This document shows positions 31,138-38,386 of a stretch of DNA of 50,869 nucleotides, piece after piece. The stretch covers positions 1 through 50,869 of IMG/VR virus record IMGVR_UViG_3300035180_000260. One strand, 5' to 3'. Both the position numbers and the translations under genes were made by a program. The notes under the pieces were generated by a model, which saw nothing but the letters and a program-made list of their open reading frames with translations, had not been told where the DNA came from and searched no databases. The DNA comes from a virus. The first letter of the stretch is position 1. Each line of letters opens with the position of its first letter.

Positions 31138-31354
31138 GCTCATCGTTCTCCAGCTTGTCGATATGTACAAAGTCGGTCACACGCTTGACGTAGTCGATAG
31201 GAATGAACTCGTCAACAATAGGCTTAAGCGTATCGGGGTTAAGATTGTAGTGTGCGCACAACAGGCGAGTGACCATTGCCGACTTGTTATGCACGTTTAC
31301 CATGTAGGCGACTACTTCTTCAGGGATCGTCAGCGTGACGTGCTTAGATGCCAT
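31127..31354 (-). CDS. Ribbon-helix-helix regulator, 75 aa (first early gene)
   Basis: MASKHVTLTIPEEVVAYMVN followed by NKSAMVTRLLCAHYNLNPDT is a ribbon-helix-helix domain paralogous to the downstream gene. AAGGAA lies 8 bp before the ATG at 31354. It is the first gene behind a consensus sigma70 promoter. It is well placed to regulate its own operon, possibly through the small inverted repeat at 31377-31392 or the repeats further upstream. Confidence 0.72.
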   Translation of the reverse strand: MASKHVTLTIPEEVVAYMVNVHNKSAMVTRLLCAHYNLNPDTLKPIVDEFIPIDYVKRVTDFVHIDKLENDEHGV

Positions 31355-31376
31355 CGTGGTTTTCCTTTCGGTTAGC

Positions 31377-31392
31377 GTCGAAAAATATCGAC
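31377..31392. promoter_or_regulatory. Inverted repeat at the early transcript start
   Basis: GTCGA and TCGAC flank a 6-base AT-rich spacer. The element lies 9 bp or more downstream of the -10 box, overlapping the expected start of the early transcript. It is a candidate operator for the ribbon-helix-helix proteins encoded directly downstream. Confidence 0.4.
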
Positions 31393-31400
31393 ATGGGAGA

Positions 31401-31429
31401 AGCGTAGCACAGGCTCGTTCGGGTGTCAA
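31401..31429 (-). promoter_or_regulatory. Sigma70 promoter of the early operon
   Basis: On the minus strand a perfect -35 TTGACA is followed by 17 bp and the -10 TACGCT, with TGC giving an extended -10. The start would fall near 31394, about 40 bp before the first regulator gene. An A/T-rich stretch lies just upstream of the -35 box. Confidence 0.8.
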
Positions 31430-31507
31430 AAATATTTGTAACCTTTTTGCGAACGGCTTGTAAGTGGCTTGTAAGCGATTAACTAACGGTTTACTAGCAA
31501 AAATCCC

Positions 31508-31830
31508 TGTCCCAAAAGGGGCGGCTGGTTTACCAGTGTGCAGGATTTACCTACAGCAACCAGCATTTGTTCCAGCATGTGGGACAAACTTTTGGGACAA
31601 AAAAAGCATGTGGGACAAATGGCTTTGTCCAATATTCCGCCTTTCAAATCATATACTTATACTTTTGGGACAAAGAAAAAAAATAAAACCACGCTAGGGA
31701 AATTTTTTGTGAGAAGATTTTTTTCTGCACCGTGGCAAACCGCGAAAATTTCGGGTTATCCTCTCAAAATCGCGTCCCGCTGTCCCAAAGCTTGATTTAT
31801 AAGGACTTTTTTGGGACGTGGAATGTCCCA
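31508..31830. repeat. TGGGACA heptamer cluster (iteron-like)
   Basis: Seven exact TGGGACA heptamers occur in 323 bp: plus-strand copies at 31580, 31593, 31611 and 31666, and minus-strand copies at 31508, 31781 and 31824. A near match is at 31812. Two form inverted repeats: GGACAAA/TTTGTCC at 31613-31630 and TGGGAC/GTCCCA at 31812-31830. Random expectation for both strands is about 0.04 copies. Confidence 0.75.
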
Positions 31831-31851
31831 CATGCCGTGCCTAATGTGCCT

Positions 31852-32040
31852 TAATGCTGGTACGGGGCAAGGCTATGGTAGTTACTGTAACTCGACCAGC
31901 CCGCCTAACCATAATGTAAGCTAATGCTGGTACGGGGCAAGGCTATGGTAGTCTATGCCGGTTACTGTAACGTCGCACGTTAATGTACCTTAATGCTGGT
32001 ACGGGGCAAGGCTATGGTAGTCTCTACTGGTTACTATAAG
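31852..32040. repeat. Three 31-bp direct repeats with GTTACTGTAAC palindromes
   Basis: Identical 31-bp units start at 31852, 31922 and 31991 (TAATGCTGGTACGGGGCAAG, then GCTATGGTAGT), spaced 70 and 69 bp. Each is followed by the 11-bp palindrome GTTACTGTAAC (31881-31891 and 31961-31971), which is degenerate in the third unit. On the minus strand each unit contains TTGCCC, then 16 bp, then TACATT or CACATT, a possible promoter. Candidate tandem promoter-operator units or origin iterons. Confidence 0.75.
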
Positions 32041-32215
32041 ATCGCCAGCCGTGGACTTAGCGGAGCACGAAAACCCGGTCTTGGTTCACCCTAACCAATG
32101 CCTCAAATTCGTGCGAGAACGGGTCGCCATTGCGTTTTCTCACCATTGCCTAGGTCACCCTAGCTTGGCGGAATTTGAGCGGCTCAGAATCGGTTTTAGA
32201 ACGTTTCCAAGAAAC

Positions 32216-32233
32216 GCCCCTCTTTCGAGGGGC
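32216..32233 (-). terminator. Hairpin after the 214-aa gene
   Basis: GCCCCTC and GAGGGGC form a perfect 7-bp stem with a TTTC loop, 22 bp after the stop of the minus-strand gene at 32255. The minus strand continues GTTTCTT, a moderate U tract. A probable terminator that keeps this transcript out of the control region. Confidence 0.6.
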
Positions 32234-32254
32234 CAGACTTGGTAAAGCTCCAGT

Positions 32255-32899
32255 TTAGGCGGCGACGGCGATCGGCTTCAATTCGATTTCGTCAAGATCG
32301 GGATCGAAGTTAATCGTCCTCAACATGATGAGATATTCCATCAGATGCTTCACTTCATCGGCGGTGACTTCGCATTCCGCCAGCGGGCGCAAGGTTTCCT
32401 TCCAGGCGACGTCCTGAATCATTTCGTTAACCCGAACCGCTGCATCCGGGTCGCTTTCCTTCAGCCGCTTCACCAGCGAACCGACAGTTTTCTGAAACGC
32501 GCTCTTTGCGCGCTCATCGGCAAAGCCGGTCAATTGTTTAGGCTTATGCGGTGCCCGTTCTTTGACGGACGAATCAGCCATCGCCAACGGCGGAGTAGCT
32601 TTTGCCGTTTTGATGGCGGCATCTTGCCGCTTGTAATCCAGCGGGCCACCGATGATACTGCGGACACCGTTAGGTCCGTCTTTGGTAACATTCAACCCGC
32701 ACGCCTTGAATCGTGCGAGAACAGCAGGTTTGTCTTTCGCCAGTACGGCGACGAAAACCGCTTGGGCGAATTCCCCGTTATCTTTTGCGACGTATGCCTT
32801 ACCCACGGCTTTAACCGTGGCATTCCATACGGACTGGCCGTAATCAAAGCCGTTGGAAATGATTGACGAAACGATCGCTTGTTCGGATTTGGTCAACAT
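32255..32899 (-). CDS. Hypothetical protein, 214 aa
   Basis: AAGGA lies upstream of the ATG. The protein begins MLTKSEQAIVSSIISNGFDY and has an Ala/Val-rich helical N-terminal half. A linker follows, then a helical C-terminal domain (AFQKTVGSLVKRLKESDPDA). No motif is recognised. It forms a two-gene minus-strand unit with the 82-aa gene, separate from the main early operon, and has a duplicated hairpin leader. It may be expressed at a different time. Confidence 0.65.
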   Translation of the reverse strand: MLTKSEQAIVSSIISNGFDYGQSVWNATVKAVGKAYVAKDNGEFAQAVFVAVLAKDKPAVLARFKACGLNVTKDGPNGVRSIIGGPLDYKRQDAAIKTAKATPPLAMADSSVKERAPHKPKQLTGFADERAKSAFQKTVGSLVKRLKESDPDAAVRVNEMIQDVAWKETLRPLAECEVTADEVKHLMEYLIMLRTINFDPDLDEIELKPIAVAA

Positions 32900-32935
32900 G
32901 ATTTTTCCTTTCGAGTAAATGAATTAAGGCATGAA

Positions 32936-32989
32936 CAAACGCCATCACCCGATGACGTTTGCCAATACCCGCGCCCGACTTCGGGCGCG
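32936..32989 (-). other. Leader hairpins upstream of the 214-aa gene
   Basis: CAAACGCCATC and GATGACGTTTG pair (32936-32961, one mismatch). Next to it CGCGCCCGA and TCGGGCGCG pair (32970-32989). The first hairpin has a near copy upstream of the 82-aa gene. The elements fall about 37-90 bp before the start codon. Confidence 0.6.
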
Positions 32990-33000
32990 TTTAAGAATGT

Positions 33001-33249
33001 TTAATCATTCGCCCAATGGACGAGTGCCATGATTTCGTCCGTTGTCATTTCCTTAATGGCGGCGTATTCAGCCGCACCGGCGAATTGTTGGAAGTGGCAC
33101 TCGTCCGCCGTGAAAACCCACGGGTTAGCGCCATGGGTTTTGATTTTTTGTGCCGCGCCATTAAGCGCGGCGCGGTTTTGTGTATTCCAATGGTTTACCG
33201 TAGTCCCGGATACCGGGACATTGTGAAATACTAGTTCAAAGGTTTCCAT
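33001..33249 (-). CDS. Hypothetical protein, 82 aa
   Basis: The start at 33249 has AGGGA about 5 bp upstream. The product reads METFELVFHNVPVSGTTVNH, then a helix (WNTQNRAALNGAAQKIKTHG) and a WVFTADECHFQQFAG segment. No family is recognised. The longer upstream frame lacks a ribosome site. It is the first gene of the short minus-strand unit facing away from terminase. Confidence 0.6.
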   Translation of the reverse strand: METFELVFHNVPVSGTTVNHWNTQNRAALNGAAQKIKTHGANPWVFTADECHFQQFAGAAEYAAIKEMTTDEIMALVHWAND

Positions 33250-33278
33250 TTTATTCCCTTTCAATGAATGAGTATGAA

Positions 33279-33304
33279 CAAACGTCATCTGGTGATGGCG
33301 CTTG
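33279..33304 (-). other. Second copy of the leader hairpin
   Basis: CAAACGTCATC and GATGGCGCTTG pair around TGGT. The sequence matches the hairpin at 32936-32961 in position relative to the start codon and in most bases. The shared block continues into TTGCCAATACCC. Confidence 0.55.
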
Positions 33305-33780
33305 CCAATACCCACGGCGCTATGGGCGCGCGTTCCGATGGTGGCACGCTTTACGCCGTGTGATGGTATTGCCCATGCTTCGTTAGTCCCCACGAAGCGG
33401 GACGGAAGGTTCTTAGATTGTTAAAGATCAATTTTCGGAAAGCAAAGCTCATCGTCCGTATGCGTGCGCATACGTGTTATGTGCTGCCAGGCATGGGCGA
33501 GTGATCCCTTTTTACATGCGCGCGGTATTACCGGCGCCTACCTGGTCGAGCTTTCCTACTTTTTAAAGAGCGTTACTGCACTAGTGGACACTTGTAAACA
33601 TGGTCGCGACTGGATGGGCCTTTGGGGACATGGCCCTACCCCCCACAGGGGACACGAGGTGATGGACCCCCGCACGCCTTATCCGTTGCTCTTACAGCAA
33701 GCCCAATTTTTCCAACTGCCTAAAATTTAAGCAGCCTCCACTCCCATTTCAGACCTCCATGTCCTATTTATATCCCACAC
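33305..33780. other. Divergent non-coding region with boxA-like sites
   Basis: No convincing gene is present. On the minus strand TGATCTTTAACA (33419-33430) matches the rrn boxA consensus TGCTCTTTAACA at 11 of 12 bases, and CGCTCTTTAAAA (33561-33572) at 10 of 12. A perfect palindrome, CGTATGCG TG CGCATACG, lies at 33457-33474. A weak minus-strand promoter (TTTACA, 17 bp, TAACGC) lies just upstream of the second boxA. Rightward from here the terminase transcript begins. Confidence 0.5.
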
Positions 33781-33809
33781 TTGACACTCACCAAAACTTG
33801 CAGTAAACA
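33781..33809 (+). promoter_or_regulatory. Candidate late promoter before terminase
   Basis: A perfect TTGACA is followed by 17 bp and TAAACA. The expected start site falls within 0-3 bp of the terminase ATG at 33819, and no Shine-Dalgarno sequence precedes that ATG. The -10 is only a moderate match. Confidence 0.5.
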
Positions 33810-33818
33810 ATTCATACC

Positions 33819-34274
33819 ATGCAAACCCAAAACTCCAACATTTTTGGAACGCCAGAAGACTACGACGACCTCGTGGATCACGTTCCTGCACCTGATCCGG
33901 CCACGGTAGAACCCGTTGCGCCCCCTCGACCCACGGCACGACACAGCCAACCCTCGGACATCACCAACCGTCTGACCCACGTTCCACCGGCCATCGTGGA
34001 TATGGTCAGGGAAGACCCTGAAAAGCTCCGACAGGTGGCACGCAGCATGGCTGCGATGAATCTCCACAACCTGTTCCAGCGCGTGCAAAACCGCGACACG
34101 AGTACCAAGGACAGGTTGGAATTTCAGACGTTGTTGAACAAGATGAGCGGGCTGGATGTAAAGGAAAACGCAGCCGCAGCGGGTGGTGGATTTAGCATCA
34201 ATATCGTTCTGCCAGGGCACAAGGAAAAAACTGTCACGGTGGAATCAACCGCACAACAGGTGGACGACGAATGA
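33819..34274 (+). CDS. terS: Probable small terminase subunit, 151 aa
   Basis: The gene lies directly before the large terminase and overlaps it by 4 bp. The N-terminal 55 residues are disordered and Pro-rich. The middle is helical (VDMVREDPEKLRQVARSMAA, then a DRLEFQTLLNKMSGL helix), and the C terminus is beta-rich and acidic (INIVLPGHKEKTVTVESTAQ). The helical core with an acidic tail suits a DNA-recognition terminase subunit. The assignment rests on position and size, since small terminases are poorly conserved. Confidence 0.72.
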   Translation: MQTQNSNIFGTPEDYDDLVDHVPAPDPATVEPVAPPRPTARHSQPSDITNRLTHVPPAIVDMVREDPEKLRQVARSMAAMNLHNLFQRVQNRDTSTKDRLEFQTLLNKMSGLDVKENAAAAGGGFSINIVLPGHKEKTVTVESTAQQVDDE

Positions 34275-35752
34275 GTACGTTCGTAGCAACACCGACACAA
34301 GAAGAATTTATGCTTTCGCCCGCATTCGTGCGGGTACTGGCCGGACCGATCGGCGGCGGTAAATCCGTAACCTGCGCGCATGAGCTATTCCGGTGGGCTT
34401 GTGAACAGGCACCAAACGAAGAAGGGTTGCGTAAAACCAGGTTCCTGATTATTAGAAACACGGTCGATCAACTCAAATCAACGGTGATGAAAACCGTGTT
34501 TGACTGGTTCCCGCCAGGTAAAGTTGGTGAGTGGAAGTCAACAGACAAGACGCTGGTTATCAGCTTGCCACTTGCAGATAAGACACGCGTGGCAAGCGAG
34601 TGGATGTTCATTGCCCTGGATACGCCCGATGACATTCGCAAAGCCCTCAGCCTTGAAGCAACAGGGATGTGGGGTAACGAGGCGCGGGAGTTGCACCCCG
34701 ACGTTGTTGAAGCGTTGCTTGGTCGTATCGACCGTTATCCGTCGATGAAGGACGGTGGGGCGACCCGGGCAGGGGCGATCTTCGATACGAATATGCCTGA
34801 CCAGGACACGTGGTGGTTCGACAAAATGGAGAACCCGCCGAGCAACTGGTCGATCCATGTTCAACCTCCAGCCATCATCACGCTGGAAGACTACCTCGAC
34901 AAGTACGGCGAAGAGCCGGATGAGGAGCGCAAGGCCGAGGCATACGACGGGACGTGGTACGTAACCAACCCGGACAGCGACAACTACGAGAATCTCTCGA
35001 AGACATACTACCCGAACAACATCCCTGGGCGGGCGCAGGACTTCCTGGATGTGTACCTGCTGTGTAAATACGGCAGGGCGTTGAACGGTGTTCCGGTGTA
35101 TGACAAGACGTTCACTCCGTCATTCCACATCGCGGAAGGCAGCATCACACCTGTACGGTCAGATACGTACCCACTGGTGATCGGGTTGGACTTCGGGCGG
35201 ACGCCTGCGGCGGTTATCGGGCAGATGGACCACAGGGGAAGGGTGCTGGTGGTCGGTGAGTTGACAAGTACGAACATGGGCATCGAGAAGTTCCTGACGA
35301 CGAAGTTGAAGCCGTACCTGTTCGAGAAGTTTCCGGGACACCGGACGATCGTGGCACCTGACCCGGCAGGGTGGAGCAAGACACAGGTCGGTGAGATTTC
35401 GCCAGTCGATGCGGTCAAGGCAGCCGGGTTCAAGGTAGTACGACCGGCGACTAACAACGTAGAGCCTAGGATCAGGGCGGTTGAGGCGTTGTTGACCAAG
35501 CAGATAGATGGTAAAGCTGCGTTCTTGGTCGATCCGTCGTGTGATATGTTGGTGAAAGGGTTCAAGTACGGCTACCGGTGGAGATTGGACAAGAAAGGGA
35601 ATCTGGTGGACGTTACTCCTGAGAAAAACGAGTTCAGCCATGTGCATGATGCGTTGCAATACTTCGCAATGGTGGTAGATAATGCTGCAGGTGGTACTGA
35701 TGTTAACCGCAGGCGCGAAGTCGTGACGGTAAGTGCAGGAGGTTGGACGTAA
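34271..35752 (+). CDS. terL: Terminase large subunit, 493 aa
   Basis: The ATPase domain has Walker A GPIGGGKS (25-32) and a Walker B-like MWGNEARE with E137. The C-terminal RNase H-like nuclease shows GLDFGR (D307), APDPAG (D364) and SHVHDALQYF (D460). This enzyme pumps and cuts DNA during packaging. The length is typical. It follows the small subunit and precedes the portal gene, the usual order. Confidence 0.96.
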   Translation: MSTFVATPTQEEFMLSPAFVRVLAGPIGGGKSVTCAHELFRWACEQAPNEEGLRKTRFLIIRNTVDQLKSTVMKTVFDWFPPGKVGEWKSTDKTLVISLPLADKTRVASEWMFIALDTPDDIRKALSLEATGMWGNEARELHPDVVEALLGRIDRYPSMKDGGATRAGAIFDTNMPDQDTWWFDKMENPPSNWSIHVQPPAIITLEDYLDKYGEEPDEERKAEAYDGTWYVTNPDSDNYENLSKTYYPNNIPGRAQDFLDVYLLCKYGRALNGVPVYDKTFTPSFHIAEGSITPVRSDTYPLVIGLDFGRTPAAVIGQMDHRGRVLVVGELTSTNMGIEKFLTTKLKPYLFEKFPGHRTIVAPDPAGWSKTQVGEISPVDAVKAAGFKVVRPATNNVEPRIRAVEALLTKQIDGKAAFLVDPSCDMLVKGFKYGYRWRLDKKGNLVDVTPEKNEFSHVHDALQYFAMVVDNAAGGTDVNRRREVVTVSAGGWT

Positions 35753-35756
35753 CTTG

Positions 35757-35785
35757 TTGACCAGTAATCACATTCATGGTACAAA
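35757..35785 (+). promoter_or_regulatory. Candidate promoter before portal
   Basis: TTGACC, 17 bp and TACAAA, with TGG giving an extended -10. The start site would be near 35792, leaving a leader of about 22 bases before the portal ATG. No good Shine-Dalgarno sequence is seen in that leader. Confidence 0.4.
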
Positions 35786-35813
35786 TTCGTAACGCGTACA
35801 CCCACTCCTAACC

Positions 35814-37886
35814 ATGACCGGTATTGCCATCATCCCTGTGGCTTCGGCGGCTGACCTCGAACGAGAGAGTCAGCGGCGTGCGGTCGAGCAGCAACAACAG
35901 CCCATCATCCAGTCTCTTGCCGCCCATGTGAATCGTAGGTGGGGGGCTGCCAAGACTGCCAAACTCAAACATGAGAAACGGATGATTGAGCGATTGAGGC
36001 AGCGCCGTGGCGAGTACACAGAGGATAAACTTGCCGAGATTCACAAGCAGGGTGGTAGCGAGATTTTCCTGAACATCACGGCGGTGAAATGTCGCGCAGC
36101 TACGGCATGGTTGCGGGACACCATGTTAGGTAGCGGTTCGGATAAGCCTTGGCAGATCGAGGCGACACCCATCCCTGACCTGCCTGACAGTGTGGTCGGC
36201 GAATTGCGCGACATGGTGACGCGCACCCTGGGGCAGCTTCACATGCAGGGTGTAGAAATCCCTACGGACCAGCTTCAGACATACGTGCAAGGTCTGAAGG
36301 ATGAAGCGATGCGAACCATGCAGGATGAGGCCAAGCGCCGCATTGAGCGCATGGAGATGAAGATGGAGGACCAGCTTGATGAAGGTGGCTTCCGCGAAGC
36401 ACTGTCACAGTTCATCGACGACATTGCCACATTCCCAACGGCCATCCTGAAAGGACCGGTTGTCCGACGCCGCAAGACCCTGAAGTGGGATAACGGCAAG
36501 CTGGTCGCTACCGAGGTACTGCGCCCCGAGTGGGAGCGAGTTGATCCGTTCATGTTCTACCCTGCGCCGTGGTCTACCAACGTAGATGACGGATACGTTA
36601 TCGAGCGTCACAAGCTCACCAAGGAAGACCTGCAGGCGCTGATCGGCGTGGATGGATACAGTGAGGACTCGATCCGGCAAGTGTTGCGGGAATGGGATGC
36701 AGGTGGTCTGCGTGAGTGGTTGTGGGTCGATACCGCCAAAGCCTCGGCTGAAGGGAAGACTAGCAACGCCTACGATACCACTGACCTGATCGACGCCCTA
36801 CAGTTACACGATAGTGTAACGGGCGAGATGCTCGTCGAGTGGGGTATTCCCAAGGATGAGATTGACGATCTGCAGAAATCCTACCCGTGCGAAGTGTGGC
36901 AGATCGGTAACACTGTCATCAAAGCCGTGTTGAACTACGAGCGGCTTGGACGCAAACCGTACTACGCAACGTCTTACGAGCGCATTCCTGGATCGTTTTG
37001 GGGCAACGGTGTCACTGACATGATCTCCAAGCCACAGGATATGTGTAACGCCGCTGCACGGGCACTGGCTAACAACATGGGTATCGCGTCCGGTCCGCAG
37101 GTTATGGTGAACATTTCCCGCCTGCCGACCGGTGAGCCTATTACCCAAATGTATCCGTGGAAACTCTGGCAGACAGTTTCTGCCGAGTTTGCTGATTCTT
37201 CCAAGCCGATCGAGTTTTTCCAGCCGAACAGTAACGCCTCTGAGTTGATGGCGATCATTGAGAAGTTCAGTGAGTTGGCTGATGAGTACTCTGGTATCCC
37301 TCGTTACATGACTGGTGAGAATGCAGCGGGGGCTGGTCGTACTGCATCTGGTCTGTCGATGTTGCTGAACAATGCATCAAAGGCGCTCAAGCAGGTTGTG
37401 TCTAACATCGACGAATGTGTTCTCGTCAAGGCAATTGAGCGCCAGTACCTGTTCAACCTCGACTACACCGATGATCCTGACCTTGTCGGTGACGTGAACA
37501 TCGTCGCCAAGGGGGCAATGAGCCTTGTCAGCCGCGATGCCGCTGCGGTGCGCCGCAATGAGTTCCTGAATATTGTGCTGACCAGCCCGTTCGCACAGTC
37601 TATCGTTGGACCGGCTGGTGGTGCCGAGTTGCTGCGCGACAGTGCCAAGAACCTCGACATCAATCCTGACAAATTGGTGCCTAGCCCTGAGAAGATCGAG
37701 ATGCAGACGGCTATGCAGCAGCAACAGGCAGCTATGCAGCAACAAGCACCTGGGCCGCAACAACAGTTGCCTATGCCACAACAGCAGTTGCCACCAGCAC
37801 CATCTCCGCAACCTACCATGCCGGACGGAAGCCTTGTGGGCGGTAGAGACGGCAATATGATTTCCCCAAGACCGAACGGCGTATGA
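35814..37886 (+). CDS. Portal protein, 690 aa
   Basis: The size and position immediately after terminase identify the portal (head-tail connector ring). Supporting segments are FMFYPAPWSTNVDDGYVIER and FWGNGVTDMISKPQDMCNAA followed by ARALANNMGIASGPQVMVN, typical of the large podovirus-type portals. EYSGIPRYMTGENAAGAGRT is also characteristic. The C-terminal 50 residues are Gln- and Pro-rich and probably flexible. Twelve copies would form the DNA channel. Confidence 0.9.
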   Translation: MTGIAIIPVASAADLERESQRRAVEQQQQPIIQSLAAHVNRRWGAAKTAKLKHEKRMIERLRQRRGEYTEDKLAEIHKQGGSEIFLNITAVKCRAATAWLRDTMLGSGSDKPWQIEATPIPDLPDSVVGELRDMVTRTLGQLHMQGVEIPTDQLQTYVQGLKDEAMRTMQDEAKRRIERMEMKMEDQLDEGGFREALSQFIDDIATFPTAILKGPVVRRRKTLKWDNGKLVATEVLRPEWERVDPFMFYPAPWSTNVDDGYVIERHKLTKEDLQALIGVDGYSEDSIRQVLREWDAGGLREWLWVDTAKASAEGKTSNAYDTTDLIDALQLHDSVTGEMLVEWGIPKDEIDDLQKSYPCEVWQIGNTVIKAVLNYERLGRKPYYATSYERIPGSFWGNGVTDMISKPQDMCNAAARALANNMGIASGPQVMVNISRLPTGEPITQMYPWKLWQTVSAEFADSSKPIEFFQPNSNASELMAIIEKFSELADEYSGIPRYMTGENAAGAGRTASGLSMLLNNASKALKQVVSNIDECVLVKAIERQYLFNLDYTDDPDLVGDVNIVAKGAMSLVSRDAAAVRRNEFLNIVLTSPFAQSIVGPAGGAELLRDSAKNLDINPDKLVPSPEKIEMQTAMQQQQAAMQQQAPGPQQQLPMPQQQLPPAPSPQPTMPDGSLVGGRDGNMISPRPNGV

Positions 37887-38164
37887 TGGCAGATACAATC
37901 AACACAGAGACACTAGCAAACGCGATCATCATTAAGATGAAAGAGGAGCACCATGTCTTCTGGATTGACCCGGAAGTACATGCGGACCAGCACGCATTTC
38001 TAGCACTTTTGATGAAGGAGCGGGAAGAGCGAGAAGCTAGACGGCGTAGACTGGAAGAAAAGATCGCAGGATCATTTGTTCTATCTACACTGGCGCTACT
38101 CGTAACTTTGGTTGGTGCTGCTGTCATGCACTGGTTGAGACAACAGGTACGGGGAGAAGGGTAA
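37883..38164 (+). CDS. Single-span membrane protein, 93 aa
   Basis: The N-terminal part is hydrophilic (EEHHVFWIDPEVHADQHAFL) and is followed by a charged helix (EREEREARRRRLEEKIAG) and one C-terminal membrane segment (SFVLSTLALLVTLVGAAVMH). It overlaps the portal stop. The layout could fit an inner-membrane spanin-like or holin-accessory protein. It opens a lysis/accessory cassette between portal and scaffold. Confidence 0.65.
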   Translation: MMADTINTETLANAIIIKMKEEHHVFWIDPEVHADQHAFLALLMKEREEREARRRRLEEKIAGSFVLSTLALLVTLVGAAVMHWLRQQVRGEG

Positions 38165-38386
38165 TTGGCTGACGAGGCTGATCGTAGTGATGAGAGAATC
38201 CAAAATGCGATTGAAGATGGGATTGCGAGCGTTAGGCGTCGCATTGGAAAAGGTCTTGTGCCATGTGGCGTATGTCATTGGTGTGGTAGTGGGGTTTCCG
38301 CTGGTCGCTTGTTTTGTGCTGATGACTCTTGCGCAGAAGATTGGCAATACGAACAGCAATGCAAATCTAAACAATGGGTGAAATGA
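38165..38386 (+). CDS. TraR/DksA-like C4 zinc-finger protein, 73 aa
   Basis: A TTG start follows GGGGAGAAGGG. The product begins MADEADRSDERIQNAIEDGI and carries CGVCHWCGSGVSAGR and LFCADDSCAEDWQYEQQ, the compact C4 zinc finger of phage TraR/DksA-like proteins. Such proteins can bind the RNA polymerase secondary channel. Here the coiled-coil part is short, so RNA polymerase binding is unproven. Another frame inside this gene codes a hydrophobic peptide. Confidence 0.7.
   Translation: MADEADRSDERIQNAIEDGIASVRRRIGKGLVPCGVCHWCGSGVSAGRLFCADDSCAEDWQYEQQCKSKQWVK

Larger units (their letters stand above)
31430..32254. other. Gene-free control region, candidate origin
   Basis: About 825 bp without a convincing gene. 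From left to right it holds a GGCTTGTAAG direct repeat (31455-31475), a cluster of TGGGACA heptamers, an AT-rich stretch (about 31655-31735), three 31-bp direct repeats and, near 32050-32215, a stretch in which I see no feature. Iterons beside an AT-rich segment are the usual layout of a replication origin. The same region could equally be an operator array for early and leftward transcription. Confidence 0.5.

Noticed and set aside
31852-32040. Three direct repeats as a small CRISPR array
   Set aside because: The intervals are about 38 bp but contain shared palindromes and promoter-like sequence rather than unrelated spacers, there are only three units and no cas genes.
32051-32245. 64-codon plus-strand frame with GTG start in the control region
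   Set aside because: No ribosome site, no recognisable protein and it crosses the terminator hairpin of the opposite gene.
33305-33780. tRNA gene in the divergent non-coding region
   Set aside because: No T-arm-like GTTCGAATC core with a matching acceptor stem was found; the palindrome at 33457 is too short and symmetrical.
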